In this document: piece after piece, positions 49,060-60,429 of the stretch | Position numbering within the stretch: position 1 is the stretch's first letter | Layout of the letters: every line of letters starts with the position of its first letter | Assembly (NCBI GenBank): GCA_019009955.1 | Contig: CM032228.1 | Span: 226,612,501 to 226,676,500 of the forward strand | Reading direction: 5' to 3' | DNA: 64,000 bases | Source of the DNA: Riptortus pedestris | Taxonomy: Eukaryota > Arthropoda > Insecta > Hemiptera > Alydidae | Made by a program: the position numbers and the translations under genes | The notes under the pieces: model-generated | Told to the model about the DNA's origin: nothing | Database searches by the model: none | Seen by the model: the letters and a program-made list of their open reading frames with translations, nothing else

Positions 49060-49345
49060 CCCCCCTTTAGCTACGGACAATTTGAGAGCAGCTCCTCAAC
49101 CGAAATCCTCCCCTCTCGACGAGACAAGGAGACCAGCTTTCAGAGTCAGAGTCTTGGACCTATTGTCACCCTCCGCACCTTTGCCGTCTGATTAGAGTCA
49201 TTTCCTCGGCAGGCAGCTGCATCGGCTCTCCCTTTAAAAGTCCGCCCCACTCACAACGACTAATGTTTACCTTCCTTTCGAAACGACCAAAGGGACTCCG
49301 CTTTTAAAATGGTTGTCGGCACGCCTTCAGGAGGCATTTAAACTG
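49060..49345 (-). promoter_or_regulatory. GC-rich candidate promoter and 5' leader of the 49-kb first exon
   Basis: This block is much richer in G+C and CpG than its surroundings and lies directly upstream (minus strand) of the candidate exon at 48926-49006. It contains at least two short upstream ATG frames, one starting MQLPAEEMT and one starting MPPEGVPTT, neither of which is long. No convincing TATA box is seen on the minus strand. A divergent role is possible, because a 120-codon ORF on the plus strand begins 75 bases to the right with an AGTATAAACC box in front of it. Confidence 0.35.
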
Positions 49346-49418
49346 CAAAGAGAATGAACATTAAAAACTTTCCACACTTCTCATTTTACTCTAGTATAAA
49401 CCAACACAAAAATATCAG

Positions 49419-49781
49419 ATGCTTCTTAAGGAAACACTAACAGCAATATCGTCGAAATGTGATCTGGCTTCAATGGATGAAATATCCACCACAAGTAACA
49501 TCAAGACTGCCAATACTATTGAGCTCATTACAGTCCAATTTGAAAATCGATTAAATAAAACCGGTCAAATAGAGAAAAATCGGTTTCAGAAGAAGCTTAG
49601 TCACGACCAAAACAAACCGACTTCATGTTTATTGAAATATTTGATACTTTTATTATGTCTATTTCTTATCTTAGTTTTCTTGTTCAAAACACTCTGTTTA
49701 TATTTAATTTTGTTGATACTTTCTTTTATTATCAAACATTTTTGTTATAATCTAAAATCTCTAACATCAAGAAACTACTGA
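49419..49781 (+). CDS. Small ORF, 120 aa, hydrophobic C-terminal half; possible tail-anchored protein
   Basis: A true ATG-to-TGA frame of 120 codons lies in ordinary AT-rich DNA, where frames this long are unusual in the window. Residues 1-68 are hydrophilic (MLLKETLTAISSKCDLASMD, then a Thr/Asn/Lys-rich stretch). Residues 70-108 are strongly hydrophobic (CLLKYLILLLCLFLILVFLF and onwards), enough for one or two membrane passes close to the C-terminus. A TATA-like AGTATAAACC lies about 25 bases before the ATG, and the GC-rich block at 49060-49345 is just behind. No poly(A) signal is obvious close after the stop. I do not recognise the protein. Leu/Phe/Ile codons are T-rich, so a low-complexity AT-rich stretch can mimic a membrane segment. 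It is either a small orphan gene or a chance ORF. Confidence 0.25.
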   Translation: MLLKETLTAISSKCDLASMDEISTTSNIKTANTIELITVQFENRLNKTGQIEKNRFQKKLSHDQNKPTSCLLKYLILLLCLFLILVFLFKTLCLYLILLILSFIIKHFCYNLKSLTSRNY

Positions 49782-50234
49782 TGTGAATATTAAGTTGTCA
49801 GCAAGACGACTAGATGTGACTATTCTTTTTCTATAATCGATTTTTCAAACTGTTCGCATTCATTAAGTCTCAAATTTTTCATATTTTTGTTAATTTAATT
49901 ACAATATAAACCCATCACATTCATTAACCTGACAAACTATCTACTGACAACATACCTAGAGGCACGACGTTGTTGGTTGTCAAAAGTTTGAAATTCATTT
50001 CCGAATATATTTACTTTTATATTAAAATGAAAAAAAAAATATTATACATGTTAATTCAGGGCAAGGTCTGTTCTCCCTATTTCTCTTCTGAAATATCTTT
50101 CAATGGGATTGAGAAATAAATATCCACATATCTCAACAAACTTTCACTTTTACAATATTAAGTAGATTTATAAGAGTTCTGGCATTAAGACAGGTGTATA
50201 AGCAATCTTAAAGACACTTGTGTACAAATATAAA

Positions 50235-50610
50235 AAAGTACGTCACGCAGAAGCTACTAAGCAGATTTCCCACATGCTGGTATAACTCACTTGTGATCTC
50301 GACTCACTACATATTCTGTATTTATATGAAAAAAAATGATGATTAGAAAGAGGGGGTGGGGTTACTAGCGGCAGAAAACAAGACAGTACTAATAACTCGC
50401 TAAATACTAAAATAATGCATAGAACAACAATTGTAGCCTATCAATAGTTTAACAAGATTGATTCTATAGCATTTTACGATCCAACTTATAATAACGGAAA
50501 TATTTTGAATTTTCAAATGGAGTTAATTTTTACAATGGAGTTAGGTTGTGCAGTCCAAATTTGGCCCACGAATAATTAGGTGATATCACATTTTGCAATC
50601 ACTCCCTGGT
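50235..50610 (-). mobile_element. TIR DNA element, minus-orientation right-end copy
   Basis: The minus strand ends TGGGAAATCTGCTTAGTAGC then TTCTGCGTGACGTAC. The interior matches the copy at 41157 (TTGTAG.. and TAACGGAAATATTTTG on the plus strand). Confidence 0.45.
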
Positions 50611-50619
50611 GTAAAGTTA

Positions 50620-52270
50620 TATACATTTTTAATGTATCCCAACTTCCCTGTTAATGAAAATTTCAGTTTAAAAGTTCAATCATTTGGAACTGTAAGCAAT
50701 GCCACATCTCTAAACGGAAGCTAGGGTGAGTCGAAGGAAACAGCTGTTCGTCTCGTCTCCAAGCAGATGAGACTACAAAATGTAATTCATGTTCTTGGAG
50801 TGAGAACTACAGAAATACTTTTCAGAATTTACGCACTCATGCGCCAAGTATGATGCAAGATGGGGATTCAATATTGATATTATTACAAACCATATCTAAT
50901 TAGAAATAATTTCCCCACACCAAATTAATAGTTCAAAAGTGTTTTAATCACTTCACATTCAACAATGAGGTAAATACAATTAATATAATGTATTACTACA
51001 GACGGGATTCTACATAAAAAATATATAGAAACGAAGATAAATACGATGATTTTCATTGACGTCCCGTACCATTTCCCCTTTGGATAGTTCTCTTTGTTCA
51101 GAACAAATTAGAATAAATTATTTTTAGTGAATTTCCTTCAAAATATTGAAGTTATAATAAAAAAAAATGTAAAATCATTTACAGCAACAGGAGTATTTTT
51201 TCTTATGGTTTCTTAAGATTAACTTCTCAGGTTACAGGAAATCTAAGACACAGTGACTATTGAGCAATGTAACCGTTTAAACTTCTTAAATTCCTTATGA
51301 AATACTTGTTATGTGATAATCAAGTTTCTGTGGTTACGTTAATTAAATAATCATAAATGAAATTAATATTTCGTTTAGATTATTTTTTTATTTGTATGGA
51401 CTCATATTTCGTACTGTCAAATGTAAAATATCAGCACGGCATTCTAGACGGCTTCATTACTTGAAGGCAATACAGCCCTTGACAATACATGGAGTGTTGC
51501 GGAATGAAGGCAATTTAAGCAATCCTACATTCTGCGTTGCAGGGCTGTGGATGAAGGCAATTTCAGTGGGGCCTGTAATCCACCTTACCAAGCAGAGTTG
51601 ACGACAGAAAAGATATCTCAAGGACGATGAAAAAATAAGAAGATACTTTGAATTCGCAATAAATTACAACATTTGGAGAAGTTAATCGACATCGGTTGCA
51701 GAAACAGAATGAGAGTAGAAAATTGAAATAAAAATCACTGTTGACAGGTTTGATTTTTCTTTATAAAGCGAACCAAATTCTAAGATATCCCAAATTGTGT
51801 ATTATCTGATTTCGAAATTAAGAATTATGCCATATAAGAGAGGAGTAAATATACCTTTGAAGAAGAGAATGAGAAAAAACAACAACAAGATTTATCAAGA
51901 GAAATGAAAATCAAATTGGTGGTTTTAATTTTATTTCTTGCGTGTAGTTACAAAATTGCGAATCCAAGAATATGGGAATAAATTTCATGTTTTTGATATC
52001 ATGTCTATTACTTCAAACATCCCGTTTCACATTTGAGAGCGTTACAGAAATATAATTTGACAAATTCTGCTGACCGGATATAATAGGTAAGAAATGGACA
52101 TTGTCCATGTAGTGTTGTATTTGCACCGCAATGCATTGCTCCCGGGATTGTTTGTCGTACTCCATCTTAAGAAAGTTAGCGACGGAAGTATCAAAATGAT
52201 GGTTTCTCAAAACCTGGACTGATTAATCTCAACCGAGTCTTGACGTGAAGATGAGATGGGATCAGCTGTC
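50620..52270. other. Non-coding AT-rich stretch between the two candidate first exons
   Basis: Nothing recognised. Confidence 0.5.
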
Positions 52271-52277
52271 CCATCAC

Positions 52278-52364
52278 CTGCTTGCATAAACAGGAGCGAC
52301 AATGCGGCCGGGGCGTATCCAGCACGCATCCCACGCGACTAGCCGCCAAGATTGCCAGGGGCAT
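52278..52364 (-). CDS. Candidate alternative first exon (29 codons, phase-0 donor)
   Basis: On the minus strand an ATG with a good context (gagaag-ATG-C, A at -3) opens MPLAILAASRVGCVLDTPRP and then HCRSCLCKQ. It ends at CAG/GTGATG, a usable though not ideal donor, in phase 0. Four cysteines fall in residues 13-27, three of them in the last eight. The block and its upstream flank to about 52440 are rich in G+C and CpG, like the candidate first exon at 48.9 kb, with the same strand and phase. No protein family is recognised. A 138-codon plus-strand frame overlaps it and is probably its shadow. The whole block could instead be a non-coding CpG-rich regulatory element. Confidence 0.3.
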
Positions 52365-52560
52365 CTTCTCACAATGCGGCACGCCTAATCTCCCGCCAGA
52401 AGTCACGCGCCCTTTCGCAGCCTTCACAATAGCCCTCACCAGCTGTACCCAGATCAAATCGGCCGTGACAAAGTACAAAGAGCTAACCAACAGCTCCTTT
52501 TTTTTTTCCTTTTTCGAAGCCCCTTTCTCCCTATTTATCAGGGCAATCATTGTCCTCCCC
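52365..52560 (-). promoter_or_regulatory. GC/CpG-rich block upstream of the 52.3-kb exon
   Basis: A CpG-rich stretch sits immediately upstream (minus strand) of the ATG at 52364. It includes one of two ACAATGCGGC copies (52371-52380; the other, 52299-52308, is inside the exon). Further right it fades into a poly-T/C tract. Its position fits a TATA-less promoter and 5' leader. Confidence 0.3.
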
Positions 52561-52599
52561 TCGCTCGCGAATCCATTACTCCGGAAGGGTGTACCATTA

Positions 52600-55500
52600 C
52601 AGCCTATTTACACTACTAATACGTGTCAGATGGTTTGGTTTAGCAAGCTAAGCCCTTTAATACTACATGAAATATTACACCGAGGTTTAAAAGCTTAAGT
52701 CTATATAGATCACTTGAAGAGGGAATAAGGTAAGCTTCATTAAATTTATGTTGCATGCTAATTTCTGGGTCGCAGACCTCCCATGCTCAACAGGTATTAA
52801 ACCGCTCATATTCATGAATGAACTAATATTTGAATATAAATTATTCACTAAAGCTAGGCTATAATGTTTTCTCAAAGGTAGTTTGCTCAAGTTTCCACAA
52901 CCTCATTTCTTCTAATTAGAAAATGGACGGAGCTATTTGTACTTTTGAGTACTCATTCGATTTTCACATTTTACTGTAATATTACTGAATATCATTCCGA
53001 GACTTAATTCATAGGCTTCATCATATATGGTCTTACGAAGGGGGGGGGAGAATAGACATTGGGATGATGAAACCTGAGGCGTTATTCCTACACGTTGGAC
53101 ATCTGCTTAGTCTACAAAAAACCTGGATCTCCAGACTGTAAAGTATTACATCTTCTATTTCTTTTGTGTAATGCAAAATGGCATAGGATCGGAGGAAACT
53201 TTATTTTTTGCAAAAAGAATGGGAAAATAGGAAACTGCCCCTGAGCAGTAATTTTGTGCAAGCCATTAGACAGGCCCTGAAGCTGGCGGGATGAGTCCCT
53301 TTATAGAGTGTCTTGTCTCTAACAAAGACTATGCACTCTACCCAACCCAGAAAACCATTCCACCAGCGGCACTCAAAACACAAAACCGCCCATTCATTTT
53401 CTCTTGTTGTAGTCTTTTTCTCTTTGTATTATTTTAGAAACTTTGCGATGGTCGTAAATAAAAGGCAAGAAGGAAAAAACAAACTAACATTTTGTTATAA
53501 GTTAGAGCTGAATATCCCACCATAGTGAGCTCAAGAACTTCTTAACAAACAACTTTTGAGGGGTTCCTAAGTCTAGATTGTTTGGATATATTTTATCAGA
53601 GTCAACTAATTTCAATGTCTCAAATTACTCGTGCTTTATTTCCGTATTTGTAAATTATTTATAAGAAATAATTTTAGGAGAATCTTTAAGGAGTCCAATA
53701 TCCTTTAATTCCAATTTGGTTACCATTTCATTCAGAACCCTGACAACGTAGCTTCGGAATTACAGCACGGACCCCCAGGTCAGTCCAGGATCTTTTCCAG
53801 GATATCTTTTCCTTAAATGCTCCCATCAGTCTTCACGATCCTTTATTTGTAGATTCATTGAGCTCTATACAACTCATCAATCATTAAAATAACACCAAAC
53901 AAACAATTTATCAATTAAAACATACTTATTATCAAGAAAACATGGAAATATTGGAGAAAAATAAATAAACCACGAAACCACAAGTTGAAAAATATGCATT
54001 CTAAATAGAAAGACCGTGACATTTAAACAAAGCGGTACCATCAGTATAGCAGGAAAAGTACATATTCCAAACCGTTATGAAATTGCAATTCGACCTCACT
54101 GCACGTTTCAGGTGGATCTCATACCGTGCATTCGACATTACCCGTTTCCTAGAAAGTCTGAATTCGTGACTTATGATATTTAGTTCAGGGACACCAAACA
54201 GTAGCTTAGAAGGATCGGATGACCCATAATAAGAAACATATGCTTGTTAATATTATTACTAATATAATAATGTTTTATTAAACTGTTTTGTTCTATTACA
54301 TATTTTTACTTCGGCCAGACCAGTGCACAACCCACTAGAAAAAGACTTTCGGATTTTCAGGTCTCACCAACACTCATTATTGTTTTAAAGCAATCATTTC
54401 GCCCTCCTGAACGAATTTGCAGTGCTACATCTACCAGGATATTTTAATTAATAATTATCATCAACTTATACCTGAGACATTTAGAATTTTTTCTAGAAAC
54501 CAAGAGTAAAAACCTGAGTTTAAAAGTATTCTATAATTGTTGGGTAGTTAATTTTAAGCAATTAATTTTATATTTAGGTTAAAAAAATAAAGAGTGTTGG
54601 AGAAATATGAATATCTTTATATATATTCTAGGTTTTCTAATGAATATAGAACAATAAACTACTGTTAACCAGGAGGACTGAGGAACAGTGCCAACACCCA
54701 GCGTAAATGTAGGCGTAATCTAGGAGTTCGAAACCCTTAGTCATGGTGATAAAACTCTCAGAGCGCGCTCGCGCGTGTGTGTATGTGCATATGAAAAATT
54801 CACTGGGAACATTTTTTTTAAAGATAAGTTAAAAGTTAAAATGAGGACCATTATTCCACTAGCGGGTATAGTCTAGTTTACGAAATTCCATGAGAAGGGA
54901 ACTGCTGAAACGTCAGGGCATTAATTCTTTATGTAACTCCCTTTTTTCTTTTTCATTGAATTTTATATATATAATTTAATTTCAAGACAAACAATTGAGT
55001 GTCTTCCGCAATTGAAGAAGCACTGAACCTAAAAATTTAATTACAAAACACATTACCTGTACAACTCATTAACTTGAAGTTTTGATGAGGTTGTTACAAC
55101 CTCCACGGGGTGCTTTATTCAGAAAACACCAAGGCAAACAGTGGTTTATAAACAAAATAAATTTGAATAATACACAATAAAAATATTTAATAGCATTGAT
55201 AATATAATTTCTTGAAAATACAAACGAGTCTCCTCCAATATTATTTAAAAAGAGTAATTTATTGCATGAATGTTTATAATGAGCAGGTACATATTCTCGT
55301 TTATCCACAAGGTTACAGTCTCCCTTTGATCAGGTTTTGCACCGCATACTCCATTACGTCACGGCTCTTTACACACCTGATTTAACATTATTATATTTAA
55401 GGAACAATTGATATTTTACAATGTTCGTCATTCTGCCTGCAATGTAATATCCCATATTGGGTTAACCCATTTTTAGGTTAGAATTACCAAATTTATTTCA

Positions 55501-57000
55501 CTTGCTATATAATTGAAAAAAGAAAAGAAAATATATTATTTTAATTTGTTATAGATATATTTAAAGCATATACATAAATTCAATTTAATACATATATGCA
55601 GTTTTTAACCATTTGGAATTATCCTAAGGAGCAGTAAGGGTAGTAACTAAATCTTGAACATGAAAGTCCCGTCGTAGAATCATAAAATTTTATAGGTAAA
55701 AGGTCTTTTAATGATAAATCTAAAACGGCCACAACATTCATTGCTTTTATGCATTGAAATTGTTTTTTATTTTCCTTTGGAAGGCCAACATAAACTACGG
55801 AATATAATATAGGTGGAAACTGTATAGTTTTTCAAATCATAAGGACTTATTTTATAAATTTCCTCAGAGTAATTCATATAATAAACATATTATATATATA
55901 TATATATATGTTTATATATATGTAAAATTAATTTTTTTGGAATTAGATAAACGATGTTGCTATCTATACACTGGTATGTTGTTGGTTAATTTTTTTCTTG
56001 GGGATGAAAATTTATTTGTTACTGGCGCTCAGGATAAAATATATAGTCTTATCACCGCCAGAAAAGAAAGGTGTACGTGTTGGTATCCCACCCCAATTAC
56101 CTTTAGATATTTAGTTTTAATATTTATATTGTTTTGCTTATATATTCGTATTTTTGTTTAAACGAATTAAGTTGTCATGTTGTGTACCTATTCCAAGGGA
56201 TTCGTTAGGCTCTCTTTATTTTTGACTCGGAAATTATATTTGTTCCGGAAGCTATATGTTTCAAAACGTTTTATGTATCTTCCTCAAATATATACACATA
56301 TTAAAATAACCTAAGATAACTGGGGCAGAAAAGGTGTGTGAAAAAAATGTTCAATCTAGTAAGGAATGGTGTGAATGTAGGGTATAGAATAGGGAGAGGA
56401 ATTCTTGGGGGTCGATGCTGTGGTAGAGAGGGCGTAGTATAGAGTATTATACTCTGGCCCTGAAACTTCGGTGGTTGTACCTCTTTGGCTGAAGGGCATC
56501 TCCTTCGTACCCCCTAACACTTCTTTATTTTCAAATAGTCCAACCACGCCTTCTATGGCCGCCTTAGATCAAACCAGTTATCAGCCAAGACACTTTTATT
56601 TATCACCGCCTAAGGACTCCTATACCAATAAATCCCTAACCTTGAGAATGAAAATGCCATTTTCAGCAATATTCTACCCGTTCTTTGTCAATAGTGACCA
56701 CCTAGTGAATTTTTTTTGTAGTCCACAAAGTATTAGATGGGGATAAAATGCATTTATCCCCTTAAATACAAAAAAAAAGTTACTTAAATTAATTCAATTA
56801 ATCCCTTTATATCATATTATTATAAAGCAACCAAAAAAATACATTCCTTGTAAAAATATCTTAAAATCAATGTTTAAATTTTTTAAATCAATAAATTTAA
56901 TCATTATATAAAATTAATTAATTTTGTTAACCATCTTAATAATAATCTAAATATATAAGATGCATTTATCATTTATTGGCATGTTTTGTTCTCAGTCTTA
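52600..57000. other. Non-coding AT-rich stretch
   Basis: A B-box-like GAGTTCGAAACCC near 54727 and AT tracts near 55890 are the only notable items. Confidence 0.5.
54758..54790. repeat. Alternating purine-pyrimidine tract
   Basis: GAGCGCGCTCGCGCGTGTGT then GTATGTGCATATG is a potential Z-DNA-forming stretch in AT-rich flanks. Confidence 0.6.
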
Positions 57001-57020
57001 AATTGTTAAAGGTTAATATA

Positions 57021-57148
57021 CATTATTTAGTGACGAAATTCATTAAATAAAATCCTAAGTCCCACCCTGGATAGAAAAGGATGGTAACCTGTAGATAACC
57101 CGTCCCAATTAGCAAAATGTGGATGTTAATAAATAATAATAATAATCA
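57021..57148 (+). mobile_element. 5'-truncated SINE, same family
   Basis: Only the body and tail are present: CATTAAATAAAATCC, TGGTAACCTGTAGATAACCC and GTCCCAATTAGC, ending in AATAATAATAAT. The tRNA-like head is missing, typical of incomplete reverse transcription. Confidence 0.7.
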
Positions 57149-57399
57149 TACCTTATAAAGTATGGGAATCAGAAAATTAAATACCTGATCATAAATTATT
57201 ATTTGACCTATATTGGAATATTATACTTATCAATATTTGATAGTAGTCATAAAAATGTCCTCCAAAAAGGAAGTACTTTAATTTGTTTTCACACAAAGAA
57301 TCGTTATTTAAAAGATTTAATGTAAGTTATTATACGAGTTTTACTCCTGAAAATGATACGCTTCTCAAGAAATTTATGTTTATTGTTCGGTGTGTGAAT

Positions 57400-58180
57400 A
57401 TATATGTCTGTTAACGTTCTAGGAGTCGCAATTTTTTCTGATGGTTACCAAACTTGATATTTAATAATTTATGTAAAAATAGTGATCAAATTCCTTAATG
57501 ACTTGAATCGGACCAGAGGGGGGATTTCGAAAGCTTGTATAGAACTAGTCTTATTGATAATTGAATGATCTATAAATGTCATTCTATACGTATCTTCTGT
57601 ATCATGAATATTAACCGAGATATTCGGATTTGGATTTTATAGTTTTCAGCCTTCATTTAAGCCTCACTCCTACTCATGTCATATTAGCAATAAGCTGTTA
57701 TACGTATTATGCACCACTTCTTTCCAAGGTTAAATGCCAAATATTTTTCCATTGAACTTTTGCTTTGTGAGATTCATGCAGATACGTTAGTTGATGACGT
57801 CATCAATTAAGACTTTTCATCCTTTTCTCGAAAATATTTATTTGATTTATACCATGCTCGATATTTAACAGTTTCATCCAACACTAAAGATCGTATTTGT
57901 TCGGGCCCGGAATAGTGGGGGTTTACAGGGGTGGGGATTCGAAAATTCAAGATATCTCCGTTATTATGAGTCTGATCGGAAAACGTTATAGAACCAATCT
58001 TGTTAAACTTCTGACGTTCTACAGTTGTTGTTCTATGTATTTATCGAGCTATAAGTGCAATCTTGTTTTTTTACATATAAATAGAGATATTTGTCGTGAG
58101 ATGAGATCGGAAGTGTGCTATATAAGCACGAGGAAAATCAGCATAGTTTAGTATACTCAGCTCCTGCGGGCCGGGCGTTT
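57400..58180 (+). mobile_element. TIR DNA element, diverged copy or two nested copies
   Basis: GGTTACCAAACTTGATATTT near 57444 and a repeated CATGCTCGATATTTAACAG near 57852 show that the internal motif occurs twice, implying a duplication or nested insertion. The right end reads TCAGCTCCTGCGGGCCGGGC. Confidence 0.5.
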
Positions 58181-58189
58181 TACCTCATT

Positions 58190-60300
58190 CACATTGGTCC
58201 TGGTCTAATTGTGTGCTAGCCGTCCGTCATTGGAAGTATCGGCTATTGTTAGTCTTTCTAATTCTTGAATAAAAAGTATTGCCTTCGATTAGCAAATAAC
58301 GCTTTAAGCTTTTAACACATAAAATTCTCCAGCACGATAGAGCGTTAAGCATCTACCCCTGGTGCACGAGTACCCCTTTAGTATATCTAGCAGGGTAATA
58401 ACACCAACATGACCCATTCATACAGAGCTGGGCATGAAGGGTGGTTCGTTTAATGAGATGAGGTCAGGCCGCTACTTCATTTATGCAATCGCAGGCCTCT
58501 ATCACAAGAAACATATAAGTGTGCATTTATAACCTAAACGTTCACGACTATCGTACAACTTATCTTATCTAATAACGCTTCATCTAATAGTTTACGGTTA
58601 TTATGCATCTCGGCTAGCTTATTTATTTATTTTTTTATCGGTTTTTGCAATCAGCTGTCCAACGCCCTTTCTTTTCTCATCCTCTAGTGCAGATTTATTT
58701 TCTATCTTATTTCTTCTTTTTTATAATGGATATCAGGCATTCATTTAGCCTTGGAGGTAACTTTGCAACCTCGTGTAGTTTAGTAATCAGACCAAGTATT
58801 TTTTAACTCTTTATTTATAAACATTTTCAAACGAATCTCCACTATTACTACTTCTATGATGATTTAGATGCTACAGAAAGGCATTTAATGCTTCGGATTG
58901 GACAAGAAGTAAAATAGCCCAAATTTCATGCACCGTGAACGAAAAGGTGATGAAATTCAAATAGGCAAACACCCGTTTGAAAAAGTCAAAGAATTATCCT
59001 ATTTTGGGTACCATTGGCCAGCGAGTCAAGACTCGCATTGCTAAATTCTGGAATTTACAAAATGTGTAATTCTTGAAACGTGGTGATAGCCTGGTTTCCT
59101 AAAAGACGTTTAAGAATACACACAAAAAAAACTGTACTGGGCAAAATTGAAAGTGAGGCAAAGAAAACGGCGATATCCTCGCGAGAAAGATCGGTTCCCT
59201 TAGAAGGAAGGGCTTCAGATGTAGCTGTTTGGAATAAAGAAGGGGTTGACTTAGAGGTCAGTTGTTGAACCATTATAACGAAGAGTCTTGGAACAATTAG
59301 AATTTTGACTCCCTTATAAGAAGTAAAGAAACTATTATTATCATGAAAAATTTGGGTTTGTAGATTTCAACGGAATTATGCTAAGACCCACCCTGAAACT
59401 AGATTCAGCGCGCCGTCTGTACGCATCTCACAAACCTCGAGAACGACTGTTAGGATGAGTTTTATATTTAGAACTATTGTAACATCTAGTTGCGCACCTC
59501 CCCTTTTGATTGAAATCAACAAAGGGGGAACTAAGAGTGAAAATTAAACATTGAAAATTTCTCCTTACTAACTAGAGATACAGATGATTTGTACTAAATG
59601 ACTTTTTTTTAATAATAAAATAATACTTTATGCCCTACGACATGTGTTATAAAATGAATTGGAATGGAGTTATCATATATAACATTCAAATGAAAGTATG
59701 TTATATGAATTACTGAAAAACAATTGTGTTTACTTAATTTAATAAGAGTGCAAGAAAGTCTTCGGGCCACATCAGATTTTTTTAATGTTGTTCAAAACGA
59801 AGCTGGCTTCAAAGAAATAATAGAAAAAATAACAACAATTTGTACCAAACAAAAAAAAAAAGATGAAATGTGATGTTGGAGACTAGGAAGGAGCCTGTGA
59901 AGTGGGGCATACCGCGAAGGGTTTCTTGCTGTGACGCTGGCCCAGGCTTTTCTCGCTTTGTCTCTGCCTATTCGAGCAACCATCACGTAATCTTTTTTAC
60001 TCGCCTACCACCCACCCACTTCAGTGCCCCCCCCATTCTCGTGACATTTCATCTCCTAGATTTGGGACAGCTCGTTTTTATGGGTAATTGAAAACGAAGG
60101 AATCCTCTAAAGTTCTCCAATTACACGAGACAAGTGGACGAAGGTCCAAACTTTCAGGACCTTCAATGGACGAAGAGAGAATTTAAGTTTAGTCCACGTA
60201 TTATTGTTGTTTGCTTTCTTTGCTATTACTTGCAAAATTTACGAATTTCCCCGAATAATAATGTAAGGAATATTTTGGAGCATGTAAGGAAGCACGTACA
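58190..60300. other. Non-coding stretch with a GC-richer patch at 59.87-60.06 kb
   Basis: Frames on both strands over the patch (minus starting MVARIGRDKARK, plus starting MLETRKEPVK) lack a good phase-compatible donor. Confidence 0.4.
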
Positions 60301-60313
60301 ATAACAAACTTAC

Positions 60314-60425
60314 GCAGACTAACCAATAGTCCAATAGTCAATCACAAGACTAACAAAAAGTGAAGATTAATAGGTAACTAGTAAGTACAACAGTACGGTC
60401 TTGAAGATGGCGGCTCCTTCGCTTC
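60314..60425 (-). promoter_or_regulatory. YY1/Pho-type site with a possible non-coding 5' exon
   Basis: AAGATGGCGGC (60404-60414 on the plus strand) is a full YY1/Pleiohomeotic consensus, often found at TATA-less start sites and in Polycomb elements. On the minus strand, about 90 bases downstream, TCTGC/GTAAGTTT (donor at 60313) could end a leader exon without an ATG; two CCAAT motifs lie between. The exon is speculative, the YY1 site is direct. Confidence 0.25.
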
Positions 60426-60429
60426 AAAA

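Noticed and set aside
52340..52356. Second YY1 site in the 52.3-kb block
   Set aside because: GCCGCCAAGATT departs from the GCCGCCATNTT consensus at the critical positions.
52282..52698. 138-codon plus-strand frame
   Set aside because: Lies opposite the candidate minus-strand exon in CpG-rich DNA, where stops are rare. It has no domain, and its end is low-complexity Ser/Phe from a poly-T tract.
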